Positions 1 to 9,281 of a stretch of DNA of 64,000 nt are shown here, piece by piece; within the stretch, counting starts at the first letter, position 1, and every line of letters begins with the position of its first letter. Position numbers and translations under genes: made by a program. A model generated the notes under the pieces. That model saw nothing but the letters and a program-made list of their open reading frames with translations, was not told where the DNA came from and did not search any database. The stretch comes from Bradyrhizobium rifense (GTDB lineage Bacteria; Pseudomonadota; Alphaproteobacteria; Rhizobiales; Xanthobacteraceae), in NCBI RefSeq assembly GCF_008123425.1, contig NZ_VSSS01000015.1:124001-188000 (forward strand), read 5' to 3'.

Positions 1-68
1 CCAGCGTCGCTGCCCTCTCCCGCAAGGGGCGAGGGCACTATAATGCGCATCTGTACCGCGCCACGCAG

Positions 69-998
69 CTACAGATCCCGCTCCCAGGTCTCGCCAACCA
101 GATCGGCACCGAAGCTGTGGTGCTTCTCTTCTTTCACCAGCTTGAATCCTGCGCTCTGGTAGATGCCGCGCGCGGCGACCAGAATGCTCTGCGTCCATAG
201 CGTCATGCGGCGATAGCCTCGCTCGCGCGCGCCTTGTATGCATTGCTCGACCAGCGCGCGGCCGACACCGAGCCCGCGCGCTTTCTTCTCCACCTGCAAC
301 AGGCGGAGTTTTGCGATCTCGTCCGTGGCCTTGACCAGAAAGATCGAGCCGACCGGCTCGCCACCGACTTCCGCGATCCAGCAGTGCTCGCGCGCGGCGT
401 CGTAGTTCTTGATGAACTGTGCACAGATCTCGGCGACCAGCGCTTCGTAGCTGATGTCCCAGTTGTAGTCCGCAGCATAGGCGGCGCCCTGCCGGGAGAT
501 GACCCAGCCCATGTCGCCGATGCGATGGCTGCGCAGCACGACGGAAGCGGGCTGGCTCTGGCGTTGCTCCAGCACGTTCTCGATGGTTGCCATGGCCTGC
601 GTGAGCCGCGTTGCATCGTCGGCCGAAAGCTGAGCCAGCATTGCGGTGACCTCGTTTTGCGAGCTCAGGCTCAGCTTGGCGAAAGTCTGCCGGCCCTTGG
701 CGGTGAGGCTGAGCTGGTATTGCCTGCGATCTGCCGGCAGCGGCCTTCGTGTGATCAGTCCCTTCTCGTCAAAGCTTTGGACGATGCGGCTAAGATAGCC
801 GGGATCGAGACCGAGCTCGTTTCCGATCTCTTTTGCCGCGAGGTCGTCGCGATGCGCGAGCTCGTAGAGCACGCGGGCTTCGCTGAGCGAAAACGGACTG
901 TTTCCCAGGTGCTGGTCGAGCACGCCGAGCTTGCGGGTATAGAAGCGGTTGAAGGCACGAACCGCTGCGATCTGGTCATCGGTACCGTCGAATGGCAT
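69..998 (-). CDS. MarR-GNAT fusion: helix-turn-helix regulator with acetyltransferase domain
   Basis: 309 aa. Residues 1-145 form a MarR-type winged helix: LGNSPFSLSEARVLYELA, then the recognition region GLDPGYLSRIVQSFDEKGL and the wing RRPLPADRRQYQLSLT. Residues 152-309 form a GNAT fold with the acetyl-CoA loop RGLGVGRAL at 241-249 and a C-terminal SAGF strand-turn. Proteins with this architecture are annotated as bifunctional regulator/N-acetyltransferases; the acetylated substrate is unknown. I chose the ATG at 998; an in-frame TTG at 1010 would add four residues. A 34-bp palindrome lies 15-49 nt upstream of the start, so autoregulation is likely (inference). It reads in the same direction as the gene starting at 1636, but the 62-nt gap carries the operator, so it probably has its own promoter. 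Confidence 0.93.
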   Translation of the reverse strand: MPFDGTDDQIAAVRAFNRFYTRKLGVLDQHLGNSPFSLSEARVLYELAHRDDLAAKEIGNELGLDPGYLSRIVQSFDEKGLITRRPLPADRRQYQLSLTAKGRQTFAKLSLSSQNEVTAMLAQLSADDATRLTQAMATIENVLEQRQSQPASVVLRSHRIGDMGWVISRQGAAYAADYNWDISYEALVAEICAQFIKNYDAAREHCWIAEVGGEPVGSIFLVKATDEIAKLRLLQVEKKARGLGVGRALVEQCIQGARERGYRRMTLWTQSILVAARGIYQSAGFKLVKEEKHHSFGADLVGETWERDL

Positions 999-1013
999 GG
1001 CACACCCCAATAA

Positions 1014-1047
1014 TTGCCATTGTCAAATAATTATTTGACTTTGGCAA
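1014..1047. promoter_or_regulatory. 34-bp palindromic operator of the MarR-GNAT gene
   Basis: A perfect 18-bp inner palindrome, GTCAAATAATTATTTGAC at 1022-1039, is flanked symmetrically by TTGCCA (1014-1019) and TGGCAA (1042-1047). Only two T:T pairs break the symmetry. It is AT-rich in a GC-rich genome and sits directly upstream of the MarR-type start codon. MarR dimers bind such inverted repeats, so autorepression is inferred. Confidence 0.8.
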
Positions 1048-1060
1048 GTATTAGGCAGCC

Positions 1061-1636
1061 TCACGCGACCATGACGATCCGGCTTCGCAACATTGTCCGG
1101 GAGGAGCGGCCGAGCCGCCTGAGCAGCCTCGCCTCGGACCGGCGGGCCTGGGGCGGATAGCCGCCGATCCGGTCGTAATGATCCCGTGCGATCAAAAGCC
1201 CCTGATCACCGAGGGGGCCGACCAGCTTGCGTGCCACGGACCACAGGACGTCGCGGAAGCCGGTATCGGCGTAAGGCGAACGGGCATAGCGGAACACGGC
1301 CGCACGATCCCGGCCGCTGGCTGCGACGGCCTGGATGAACTGGGTGGTCTCCTCGATCCAGCCGGTGTCCAGCACCGCGCCGGCAGGGAGGAACATCAGC
1401 CAGGGCGAACGGGCCTGGAGCGCGCCGGCGGCCAGCGCTTCACCTTGCGAAGATCCCTCGCAGCCGATGAAACGGCAGCCGGCGACGTCGGCAACGCGCT
1501 CGATGACGCCGTTGCTTGTGCCGTCGACCAGCAGAACTTCCTTGATAACGCCCGCCGCGGCACCGGGGACCAGCGCGGCCAGGGTTGCGACCGCGGTCTG
1601 CTCGACGCCTTCGGTCGGAATGATGACGCTCAGCAT
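1061..1636 (-). CDS. Short family-2-like glycosyltransferase, catalytic motifs degenerate
   Basis: 191 aa. The start MLSVIIPTEG and the block EVLLVDGTSNGVIERV match the N-terminal nucleotide-binding half of GT-A family 2 enzymes, and GDQGLLIARDHYDRIGGYPP near residues 145-165 matches the acceptor-side block of the TIGR04283-like branch. Where the family has the metal-binding DXD after a hydrophobic strand, this protein has LMFLPAGAVLD (about 79-89). The later acidic ED pair reads SEARLLRRLG. It may bind a sugar nucleotide weakly or be non-catalytic. ATG start at 1636. It is divergent from the RMD1-family gene; the 300-nt gap at 1637-1938 should hold both promoters, and I see no other feature in it. 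Confidence 0.8.
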   Translation of the reverse strand: MLSVIIPTEGVEQTAVATLAALVPGAAAGVIKEVLLVDGTSNGVIERVADVAGCRFIGCEGSSQGEALAAGALQARSPWLMFLPAGAVLDTGWIEETTQFIQAVAASGRDRAAVFRYARSPYADTGFRDVLWSVARKLVGPLGDQGLLIARDHYDRIGGYPPQARRSEARLLRRLGRSSRTMLRSRIVMVA

Positions 1637-1938
1637 GATTGAGACTTCGATGTCCGCAATTCGGGAGAAGCGTAACTCGTTATGATGTTGTCATAAACAC
1701 GCTGCGCTGCCGAGTGCAACTTTTCGGCTGCGCCGCGGCGTGCGATGGTAAACCGGCTCGCGCCCGTCGCAGCCGAATATGTCGTGCCCAGGGTACCCAT
1801 CTTGCCGAAAGTTTCGGCGAATTTGGGTGTCGTGAGCGCCAAACGGGGCGTTTCTCTGCCGATATCATCGGTGACTGCGCTGTTCCCGTGCGATGGGAAA
1901 AACGAGCAATCGCCATTGCGCAAAGCGAGATGTGTCCA

Positions 1939-2778
1939 ATGAACGCCGATCAACTTCCCATGGGCGCGACGCCGATATCGCCGAAGCCGGATGCTGCGCC
2001 GACCTTGCGGATCCGCGCCGTGATGCTGGGGGAACGCATCAATCCATCGGGGCTCGAGATCGGCTCCCTGGTGTCCTCGACGCCGGCTGCCTTCCGCGTT
2101 CATGGCGGCCTTGCCGTGATCTTCCGCTACGGCGTCGTGGTGCTGATCGGGCTGTTGCCGTCGGAGGAGAAGGTTCTCATCGACAGTCTCAAGTCGCGCG
2201 TGACCGGTGAGCTCAGCCCCTATGAGGAGGAGACCGCGCAGGCGCAGCTTTGCCACGACGAAAACGCCGAGGCGATCCAGCCGGGCGGGCCGATCAACCT
2301 CTCCAAGTTTTCCGACGAGCGGCTGCTGCTGATCGCGGACGCACTCGCCAAGAGCACGTCGCTGGCGCGCGACGAGCGCCGCGTCGCTGCGGTGTTCGAC
2401 GTCATCGAGCCTTTTGCGCGCGAACTCGCCGAGAAAGGCCGGACGTCGCGGCGGCGCAAGGGCATCCTGCAGCTCATCGGCAACGCACTGCTCGTCCAGC
2501 AGCGCGTCGCCGGCCGCGTCGCGGTTGCCGAAAAACCCGACGCGCTCTGGGAAAAGCCGCAGCTCGACCGGCTCTATGCGCGTCTCGAAGACGAGTACGA
2601 GCTGAAGGAGCGTCTCGACACGCTCGATCGCAAGCTCACGGTCATCGCGGAGACGGCCGATGCGCTGACCGACATCATCGACACACAGCGCTCGCTGCGG
2701 CTCGAGATTGCGGTGGTGGTGCTGATCGTGATCGAGGTCGCGATCGGGTGCATCCAGATTTTTGCCGGCATTCACTGA
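1939..2778 (+). CDS. RMD1/DUF155 family membrane-anchored protein
   Basis: 279 aa. The region 22-250 resembles the RMD1/Sif2 (DUF155, COG1723) family: FRYGVVVLIGL near 62-72, the acidic run PYEEETAQA, then DERLLLIADALAKSTSLARDE. A single C-terminal transmembrane helix at about 255-276 is followed by three residues, so it is probably tail-anchored. In yeast the family is mitochondrial and linked to meiosis; the bacterial role is not established. I chose the ATG at 1939; the frame stays open upstream to 1639, but those residues are low-complexity and unlike the family. An ATG three codons earlier (1930) is also possible. It converges on ackA across a palindromic repeat. Confidence 0.85.
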   Translation: MNADQLPMGATPISPKPDAAPTLRIRAVMLGERINPSGLEIGSLVSSTPAAFRVHGGLAVIFRYGVVVLIGLLPSEEKVLIDSLKSRVTGELSPYEEETAQAQLCHDENAEAIQPGGPINLSKFSDERLLLIADALAKSTSLARDERRVAAVFDVIEPFARELAEKGRTSRRRKGILQLIGNALLVQQRVAGRVAVAEKPDALWEKPQLDRLYARLEDEYELKERLDTLDRKLTVIAETADALTDIIDTQRSLRLEIAVVVLIVIEVAIGCIQIFAGIH

Positions 2779-2818
2779 GCGCTGAGCTGCGTTGCCGCGC
2801 CTTATATCTCCGCGAGCT

Positions 2819-2921
2819 CAGTATCGTAGGGTGGGCAAAGGCGCACTTGCGCCGTGCCCACCACCGGTCCAGTATTGCAAAAAGTGGTGGGCTCGCTTCG
2901 CTTCGCCACCCTACGATACTG
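2819..2921. repeat. Long inverted repeat (GTAGGGTGGGC family)
   Basis: The outer arms CAGTATCGTAGGGTGG (2819-2834) and its complement (2906-2921) flank inner partly complementary GTGGGC/GCCCAC segments. Related elements occur at 16633-16718, 24754-24840 and 53812-53905. The right arm supplies the last codons and stop of ackA. The hairpin may also stop convergent transcription (inference). Confidence 0.8.
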
Positions 2922-4113
2922 TCTCCATAGCTCGCAGCACGGCAACGCAATGCCGTGCGATCGTGAGTTCTTCATTGGTCGAGATAACGAACACATCCAC
3001 GGCGCTGTCGCTCGAGCCGATGCGCTCGCGCGTCCCGTCATTTGCGGCGGGGTCGATGCGCACGCCGAGCCAGGCAAGACGTTCGCCGATTGCGCTACGG
3101 ATTTCCTTGGCATGCTCGCCGATGCCGCCGGTGAAAACGAGGCAATCGAGCCCCTGTAGTGTGTTCGCCATCACCGCGATCTCCTGCGCCGCGCGGAAGG
3201 TAAAGAGATCGACCGCTTCCCGCGCCGAAGCCTCGCGGCTTGCAAGCAGCGTGCGCATGTCCGCGGAGATGTCGGAGACGCCGAGCAGGCCGGACTCGTG
3301 ATAGAGCAGGTGCTGCAAATCCTCGACGGTCATTTTCGCGTGCTGCAACAGGTAGAGCAGCACGCCGGGATCGATGGTGCCGCAGCGCGTGCCCATCACC
3401 AGGCCGTCGAGCGGCGTCAGTCCCATCGTGGTGTCGACGCTGCGGCCGTCGCGAAATGCGCAGAGGCTCGCGCCATTGCCGAGATGGGCGATGACGGTGC
3501 GCTTGGCTGCAAGCTCCGGCGCGATCCCGGCGAGCCGGCCCGCGACATATTCGAACGACAGCCCGTGAAAGCCGTAGCGTCGCAGGCCGCGCGTCTCATA
3601 GCGCCGCGGGATCGCGAAGCGGCTCGCGGGCGGGGCAACGCCGTGGTGGAAGGCAGTGTCGAAACAGGCGATCTGCGTCAGGTCGGGCTTGATCGTTCTT
3701 AAGGGATAGACCGGCGCGAGGCACCGCGGCTGATGCAATGGCGCCAGCGGCGTGAGTGCCTTCAGCTTCGCGTAGACCTCTTCAGTCAATTCGACTGGAC
3801 CTGAATAGTCCGGACCGCCATGAACGATGCGGTGACCCACGGCGCGCAAGCGGCCTTGGCCAAAGCGGTCCTCGATGAAGCCGAGCACATCGGCGAACAG
3901 GTGGCCGCCGTCCGCATCCGACGCCTCCCTTTGCTGCTCGAACAAGTCCTCACCACTCGGGCTTTTCACGACGAGCCGAGGCTTCGCCTCATGCTCGTCG
4001 AGCAGGCCCTTGCAGAGCAAAACAGGTTCGGCCGCCGAGATCTCGAACAGGCCGAACTTGATGCTCGAAGAGCCGGCATTGAGGACGAGGACCGCGTCGG
4101 AAGCCGGCACCAC
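2911..4113 (-). CDS. ackA: Acetate/propionate kinase
   Basis: 400 aa, the usual family length. It interconverts acetyl-phosphate + ADP and acetate + ATP in the cytoplasm. The acetokinase signature LNAGSSSIKFGL begins at residue 11, and HRIVHGGPDYSGP, GFHGLSFEYV, RTVIAHLGNGASLCA, TMGLTPLDGLVMGTRCG and the nucleotide-binding FTGGIGEHAKEIR follow in canonical order. I chose the GTG at 4113, just after the xfp stop (4115-4117), because the last xfp codons contain a strong AAGGAAGG Shine-Dalgarno sequence; a GTG at 4110 is equivalent. The frame stays open further upstream inside xfp, but that stretch is not homologous. With xfp it makes acetate and ATP from sugar phosphates. The 3' end runs into a dispersed repeat. 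Confidence 0.96.
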   Translation of the reverse strand: MVPASDAVLVLNAGSSSIKFGLFEISAAEPVLLCKGLLDEHEAKPRLVVKSPSGEDLFEQQREASDADGGHLFADVLGFIEDRFGQGRLRAVGHRIVHGGPDYSGPVELTEEVYAKLKALTPLAPLHQPRCLAPVYPLRTIKPDLTQIACFDTAFHHGVAPPASRFAIPRRYETRGLRRYGFHGLSFEYVAGRLAGIAPELAAKRTVIAHLGNGASLCAFRDGRSVDTTMGLTPLDGLVMGTRCGTIDPGVLLYLLQHAKMTVEDLQHLLYHESGLLGVSDISADMRTLLASREASAREAVDLFTFRAAQEIAVMANTLQGLDCLVFTGGIGEHAKEIRSAIGERLAWLGVRIDPAANDGTRERIGSSDSAVDVFVISTNEELTIARHCVAVLRAMETVS

Positions 4114-4114
4114 G

Positions 4115-6508
4115 TCAACCTTCCTTGCCCGGCCATGCCCAGTCGCGGATCGCCGGCATATCCTCGCCATGTTCGCGCACGTAAGCCGAATGTTCGATCA
4201 GCGTGTCGCGGAATTGCTGCTTCACATGTGCGGCCCTGGTCGCAAGCCCCGGCACGCGCTCGATCGCCTCGATCGCGAGGTGAAAGCGGTCGAGCTCGTT
4301 GAGCACGACCATGTCGAACGGCGTCGTCGTGGTGCCTTCTTCGATGAAGCCACGCACATGCAGGCCGGCATGGTTAGTGCGGTTATAGGTCAGGCGATGG
4401 ATCAAGGCAGGATAGCCGTGATAGGCGAAGATCACGGGCTTGTCGCGCGTGAACAGGCTGTCGAAATCGCGATCGCTGATGCCGTGAGGATGCCGCTCCT
4501 TCGGTTGCAGCGTCATGAGATCGACGACGTTGACGACGCGGATATTGAGTTCGGGCAGCGCCTTGTGCAGGAGGTCGACCGCGGCGAGCGTTTCCAGCGT
4601 CGGCACGTCACCGGCGCAGGCCATCACCACGTCGGGCTCGCTGTCCGCGTCTTCCGTGCCCGCCCAGGTCCAGATGCCGATGCCGGCATCGCAATGGGTG
4701 GCCGCTGCCTCCATCGACAGCCATTGTGGCGCCGGCTGCTTGCCGGCAACGATCACGTTGACGCGGTCATAGGTGCGCAAGCAGTGGTCGGCGATCCATA
4801 GAAGTGTATTGGCATCAGGAGGAAAATAGATGCGGACGATGTCGGCCTTCTTGTTCGCGACTAAGTCGACAAAGCCGGGATCCTGATGGCTGAAGCCGTT
4901 ATGATCCTGCCGCCAGACATGCGAGGTCAGGAGATAGTTGAGTGAGGCGATCGGGCGCCGCCATGGCAGGTGTCGCGTCACCTTCAGCCATTTGGCGTGC
5001 TGGTTGAACATGGAATCCACAATGTGGATGAAGGCCTCGTAGCAGGAGAAGAAGCCGTGTCGTCCCGTGAGCAGATAGCCTTCCAGCCAGCCCTGGCAGA
5101 GATGCTCGCTCAGCACCTCCATCACGCGGCCGTCCTGCGCGAGATGCACGTCGTAGGATTCGATCGGCTCCATCCAGACCCGTTCGGTGGCGTCGAATAC
5201 AGCGTCGAGCCGGTTTGAGGCGGTCTCGTCCGGACCCATGATGCGGAAGTTGCGCTCTTGCGCGTTGAGCCGGATGACATCGCGCAGGAACTTGCCAAGC
5301 TCACGCGTCGCTTCTCCCGTGACGCCGCCGGGCTGTGGCACCTCGATTGCAAAACTGCGGAAGTCCGGCAGCTTCAGCTCCTTCTTCAGGAGGCCGCCAT
5401 TGGCGTGCGGATTGGTGCCCATGCGGCGTTCGCCTGCGGGCGCCAGCGCCTGCAGTCCGGGGATGAGCGTACCGTTCGCATCGAACAGCTTGTCCGGCTC
5501 GTAGCTGCGCATCCAGTCTTCGAGAATCTTCAGATGCGCCGGATTCTCGCGGCAGCCCGCGACCGGCACCTGATGCGCGCGCCAAAAACCTTCGACCTTC
5601 TTGCCGTCGACTTCCTTCGGGCCGGTCCAGCCCTTCGGGCTGCGCAGCACGATCATCGGCCAGCGCGGTCGCTCGACGCTCTTGCGACCGTCGCGGGCGT
5701 GTTGCTGGATCGAGCGGATGCTGGCGAGCGCGACGTCGAGCGCGTCCGCCATGGCCCGGTGCATCAATTTGGGATCGTCGCCCTCGACGAACAGCGGCTC
5801 GTGGCCGAGCCCGCGGAAGAGATCGCGGATCTCGCTGTCGGGCATCCGGCCGAGCACGGTCGGGTTGGCGATCTTGTAGCCGTTGAGATGCAGGATCGGC
5901 AGTACCGCGCCGTCATGGGTGGGGTTGAGGAACTTGTTGGAGTGCCAGGACGCCGCGAGCGGACCGGTCTCGGCCTCGCCATCGCCGACGACGCAGGCGA
6001 CGATCAGGTCGGGATTGTCGAATGCCGCGCCATAGGCGTGCACCAGCGCATAGCCGAGCTCGCCGCCTTCGTGGATCGAGCCCGGCGTTTCCGGCGCCGC
6101 ATGGCTCGGGATGCCGCCGGGGAAGGAGAACTGCCTGAACAGCTTGCGCAATCCGTCCGCATCGCGCGCGATGTTGGGATAGATCTCGCTGTAGCTGCCT
6201 TCGAGATACGTGTTGGCGACCATGCCCGGGCCGCCATGGCCGGGACCGCAGACATAGATCACGTCGAGGTCCTGCGCGCGAATGACGCGGTTGAGGTGCG
6301 CGTAGATGAAGTTCAGCCCCGGCGTCGTGCCCCAATGGCCGAGCAGACGCGGCTTGATGTGCTCGGGCCGCAGCGGCTCGCGCAGCAGCGGATTGTCGAG
6401 CAGATAGATTTGCCCGACGGAGAGGTAGTTCGCAGCGCGCCAGTAGCGATCGAGGAGATCGAGGTCGCTGCTCGCCGCACGCGATTGTTGTTGATTTGTC
6501 ATATTCAT
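4115..6508 (-). CDS. xfp: Xylulose-5-phosphate/fructose-6-phosphate phosphoketolase
   Basis: 797 aa, typical for the family (about 790-820). This thiamine-diphosphate enzyme splits xylulose 5-phosphate (or fructose 6-phosphate) with phosphate into acetyl-phosphate plus glyceraldehyde 3-phosphate (or erythrose 4-phosphate). Visible motifs are [11 protein letters not shown] near the N-terminus, GPGHGGPGM (88-96), [21 protein letters not shown] and the ThDP/Mg site [11 protein letters not shown] (175-185). The C-terminus has [15 protein letters not shown] and [17 protein letters not shown]. The ATG at 6508 has AAGG about seven nt upstream; the alternatives are GTG 6520 and ATG 6502. It is the first gene of a two-gene operon with ackA, which begins 1 nt after its stop. 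A 204-nt divergent gap separates it from the radical SAM gene. Confidence 0.97.
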   Translation of the reverse strand: MNMTNQQQSRAASSDLDLLDRYWRAANYLSVGQIYLLDNPLLREPLRPEHIKPRLLGHWGTTPGLNFIYAHLNRVIRAQDLDVIYVCGPGHGGPGMVANTYLEGSYSEIYPNIARDADGLRKLFRQFSFPGGIPSHAAPETPGSIHEGGELGYALVHAYGAAFDNPDLIVACVVGDGEAETGPLAASWHSNKFLNPTHDGAVLPILHLNGYKIANPTVLGRMPDSEIRDLFRGLGHEPLFVEGDDPKLMHRAMADALDVALASIRSIQQHARDGRKSVERPRWPMIVLRSPKGWTGPKEVDGKKVEGFWRAHQVPVAGCRENPAHLKILEDWMRSYEPDKLFDANGTLIPGLQALAPAGERRMGTNPHANGGLLKKELKLPDFRSFAIEVPQPGGVTGEATRELGKFLRDVIRLNAQERNFRIMGPDETASNRLDAVFDATERVWMEPIESYDVHLAQDGRVMEVLSEHLCQGWLEGYLLTGRHGFFSCYEAFIHIVDSMFNQHAKWLKVTRHLPWRRPIASLNYLLTSHVWRQDHNGFSHQDPGFVDLVANKKADIVRIYFPPDANTLLWIADHCLRTYDRVNVIVAGKQPAPQWLSMEAAATHCDAGIGIWTWAGTEDADSEPDVVMACAGDVPTLETLAAVDLLHKALPELNIRVVNVVDLMTLQPKERHPHGISDRDFDSLFTRDKPVIFAYHGYPALIHRLTYNRTNHAGLHVRGFIEEGTTTTPFDMVVLNELDRFHLAIEAIERVPGLATRAAHVKQQFRDTLIEHSAYVREHGEDMPAIRDWAWPGKEG

Positions 6509-6712
6509 GCCGACCTTCACCGGGGATCGTCACCAACCGAGTTCCGGCGAGATCGATCCTTCAGCCGCATCAAACGGGATCGAGGTCACGCGGTGTTGCG
6601 TGAGGTCAAAGGTCAGCGCGTGAACTTTGGGCAGCGCTACTGTGCATGGGGTTGTTTTCGCGTTTTTCGTTCTTGTTCTTGATTTGTTCCTTTGACGTGC
6701 TATCTTGGCTTC

Positions 6713-7873
6713 ATGAGTCCAGCTTCTTCTGCTCTCAAGCACCCGCCGGTCACGGCGCCCTCCGAGCCGGCGGGTGCGCCTTCTGATTTCCCCGAGCTTG
6801 GCGTCGCCATCGACCGCGTGCGCAGGCGAGGGCGGGGCGCACAGTCCAACGCCAGCGGCCGCTTTGAGGCCGAGGCGCGCGTCGCCTTCGATGACGGTTG
6901 GCAGAGCCTGGAAGAGCTGCCGCCGTTCAAGACGACGGTCGGCGTGGACACCTCGCGCAAGGTGATCACCCGCAACGATTCTCCCGACATCGGCTTCGAC
7001 CGCTCGATCAATCCCTATCGTGGTTGCGAGCACGGTTGCGTCTACTGCTTCGCGCGGCCGACGCACGCCTATCTCGGCCTGTCGCCGGGGCTCGACTTCG
7101 AGTCAAAGCTGTTCGTCAAGCCCGACGCGCCGGCGCTGCTCGAGAAGGAGCTTGCCGCTGCCGGCTACGAGCCGCGGATGATCGCGATCGGCACCAACAC
7201 CGATCCCTATCAGCCGATCGAGCGCGAGCGCAAAATCATGCGCGGCATTCTCGAAGTGCTGGAGCGCGCCGGCCATCCCGTCGGCATCGTCACCAAATCC
7301 GCGCTGGTCGTGCGCGACATCGACATTCTCGCGCGCATGGCCAAGCGCAACCTCGCCAAGGTCGCGATCTCGGTGACCTCACTCGACCCAAAACTCGCGC
7401 GCACCATGGAGCCGAGGGCCTCGACGCCGCCGAAGCGGCTGGAGGCGCTCAAGCAGCTCTCGGACGCCGGCATTCCGACCACCGTGATGGTCGCGCCCGT
7501 GATCCCCGCGCTGAACGATTCCGAGATCGAGCGCATTCTCGATGCGGCCGCGCATGCCGGCGTCAAGGAAGCCTCCTACGTGCTGCTGCGGCTGCCGCTC
7601 GAGGTGCGCGATCTCTTCCGCGAATGGCTGATGGCGAACTATCCGGACCGCTACCGTCACGTCTTCACGCTGATCCGCGACATGCGCGGCGGCCGCGACT
7701 ACGATGCCAAATGGGGCGAGCGGATGAAGGGCACGGGACCGATGGCCTGGACCATCGGCCGCCGCTTCGAGATCGCCTGCGACCGGCTCGGGCTCAACAA
7801 GCGTCGCGCGAAACTGACCACGGATCATTTTGCGCGGCCGAAACAGCATGGCGAGCAGCTCAGCCTGTTCTAG
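6713..7873 (+). CDS. PA0069-family radical SAM protein (SplB-like)
   Basis: 386 aa. The radical SAM cluster motif CEHGCVYC sits at residues 105-112 (C105, C109, C112), followed by ARPTHAYLGLSPGLDFESKLFVK. AIGTNTDPYQPIER and the SAM-binding strand VAISVTSLDPKLARTMEPR follow. This arrangement matches the COG1533 / PA0069 family related to spore photoproduct lyase. In non-sporulating proteobacteria the substrate is unknown; a nucleic-acid or repair role is only a guess. ATG 6713 is preferred over a TTG at 6692. The N-terminal 30 residues are low-complexity. The VOC protein gene follows 24 nt downstream and may be co-transcribed. Confidence 0.9.
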   Translation: MSPASSALKHPPVTAPSEPAGAPSDFPELGVAIDRVRRRGRGAQSNASGRFEAEARVAFDDGWQSLEELPPFKTTVGVDTSRKVITRNDSPDIGFDRSINPYRGCEHGCVYCFARPTHAYLGLSPGLDFESKLFVKPDAPALLEKELAAAGYEPRMIAIGTNTDPYQPIERERKIMRGILEVLERAGHPVGIVTKSALVVRDIDILARMAKRNLAKVAISVTSLDPKLARTMEPRASTPPKRLEALKQLSDAGIPTTVMVAPVIPALNDSEIERILDAAAHAGVKEASYVLLRLPLEVRDLFREWLMANYPDRYRHVFTLIRDMRGGRDYDAKWGERMKGTGPMAWTIGRRFEIACDRLGLNKRRAKLTTDHFARPKQHGEQLSLF

Positions 7874-7897
7874 GGCGCGGAGCGAACGAGGTGTGTG

Positions 7898-8353
7898 ATG
7901 AGTAAGGAACTTACGCCGCCGGTGCCGCGGCTCACGGTGATCACGCTTGGTGTCAGCGACATCCGCACCAGCATCGCATTCTACGTTGCGCTCGGATTTT
8001 CGCGCCGGCTGAAGGCGACGGGTGAGGCCGTTGCGTTCTTCGACACCGGCGGTCCGGTGCTCGGCCTGTTTCCCTGGGACCAACTCGCAGCCGACGCCAA
8101 GCTGGCGGACCAGCCGAGGCCAGCGACCTTCCGCGGCGTCACGCTCGCCTGGAACTGCGCGACGCGCGAGGAGGTCGATGCGGTGCTGGCGTTTGCCGTC
8201 GGCAAGGGCGCTGCGCTGCTAAAGGCCGCACACGAGACCGATTACGGTGGCTACTCCGGCTACTTCGCCGATCCCGACGGTCATCCCTGGGAGGTCGTCG
8301 TCGCCCCCGGCATCGAGGTCGGTAACGACCGGCGAGTGCATCTGGCGGAGTAG
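7898..8353 (+). CDS. VOC (glyoxalase/bleomycin resistance) family protein
   Basis: 151 aa. It has the two paired beta-alpha-beta-beta-beta modules of the vicinal oxygen chelate fold. The first is VITLGVSDIRTSIAFYVALGF near the N-terminus; the second ends with GYSGYFADPDGHPWEVVVAP, where the DPDGH(x)WE segment carries the usual C-terminal metal-ligand Glu. The reaction is not determinable from sequence, because members include lyases, dioxygenases and drug-binding proteins. ATG 7898 was chosen over the adjacent GTG 7895. It lies 24 nt after the radical SAM gene on the same strand. Confidence 0.88.
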   Translation: MSKELTPPVPRLTVITLGVSDIRTSIAFYVALGFSRRLKATGEAVAFFDTGGPVLGLFPWDQLAADAKLADQPRPATFRGVTLAWNCATREEVDAVLAFAVGKGAALLKAAHETDYGGYSGYFADPDGHPWEVVVAPGIEVGNDRRVHLAE

Positions 8354-8426
8354 GGTTGCCTGAATAACGGGAATTGCGCGGGGTTCCCGGTTGCGCGAGC
8401 GGGTCGGCTTGCGCACGATCCCGGCC

Positions 8427-9182
8427 ATGATTCGGGACAAGTCCGCCAAGACACCAATTAAGGCAACGCCACCGAAGGCAAGCTTTCGCCGCGAGCGCGC
8501 GTTGATCAAGCGTGGCGTCTGGCCGATCGCAGGCTGTGACGAGGCCGGCCGTGGGCCGCTCGCCGGCCCCGTGGTGGCGGCCGCGGTGATTCTCGACCCC
8601 GACCGCATTCCGCGCGGCATCGACGATTCCAAGCGGCTGACGGCGGAAGAGCGCGAGAAGCTTTTCGACAAGATCTGCGCGACCGCGCAGGTCTCGGTCG
8701 TCGTCGCCTCGCGCGCGCGCATCGACCGCGACAATATCCTGCGCGCCTCGCTGTGGGCGTTGAAGCGCGCGGTGGTCGCATTGCCCGAGGCGCCCAGGCA
8801 CGTGTTCGTCGACGGCCGCGACCGGCTCGATACGCCTTGCGACTGCGAGGCCGTGATCGGCGGCGACGGTATCGTGCTGTCGATTGCGGCCGCCTCCATC
8901 GTCGCCAAGGTGACGCGCGACCGGCTGATGTGCGCGCTGGCGCAGGATTGTCCCGGCTACGGTTTCGAGCAGCACAAGGGCTACGGCGTGCCCGAGCATC
9001 TCGACGCGCTCAACCGTCTCGGCCCCACCGTCCATCACCGCAGCTTCTTCGCCCCCGTCGCCGCCGCCCGCGCCAAGCACATGCCCTGGACCGTCGAACC
9101 GGTGCGGGACCTGTTCGCGGTCACCGAGGTCGAGGTGCAGGTGGAGACCACAGTTGAAATCGATGCTTCGGCAGGCCTCTAG
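8427..9182 (+). CDS. rnhB: Ribonuclease HII
   Basis: 251 aa, somewhat longer than the usual 200-230 because of a basic N-terminal extension of about 30 residues. It cleaves the RNA strand of RNA-DNA hybrids and single ribonucleotides in DNA. Signature: [21 protein letters not shown] at 35-55, with catalytic D38 and E39. Then [14 protein letters not shown], the third acidic site in [21 protein letters not shown], and [16 protein letters not shown](x)AL in the C-terminal half. ATG 8427 was chosen; an upstream in-frame ATG at 8391 would add 12 unlikely residues. The next gene begins 99 nt downstream on the same strand. Confidence 0.96.
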   Translation: MIRDKSAKTPIKATPPKASFRRERALIKRGVWPIAGCDEAGRGPLAGPVVAAAVILDPDRIPRGIDDSKRLTAEEREKLFDKICATAQVSVVVASRARIDRDNILRASLWALKRAVVALPEAPRHVFVDGRDRLDTPCDCEAVIGGDGIVLSIAAASIVAKVTRDRLMCALAQDCPGYGFEQHKGYGVPEHLDALNRLGPTVHHRSFFAPVAAARAKHMPWTVEPVRDLFAVTEVEVQVETTVEIDASAGL

Positions 9183-9281
9183 CGTAGACTGTCGTTGCCA
9201 CGACGCGTGGCGCCCTTTATCAAAACAGGCTTGAGCGAATAGGGCCGGCTGGACGGGTTGGCTGCATCTTGCGGGCGTTGC

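Noticed and set aside
3820..4801. Plus-strand frames across the ackA-xfp junction as a hidden third gene
   Set aside because: No ribosome site or domain, and the codon pattern is that of the opposite-strand genes.
5258..6682. 474-codon plus-strand open frame across xfp
   Set aside because: Composition is a mirror of the xfp codons; the minus-strand product has all phosphoketolase motifs.
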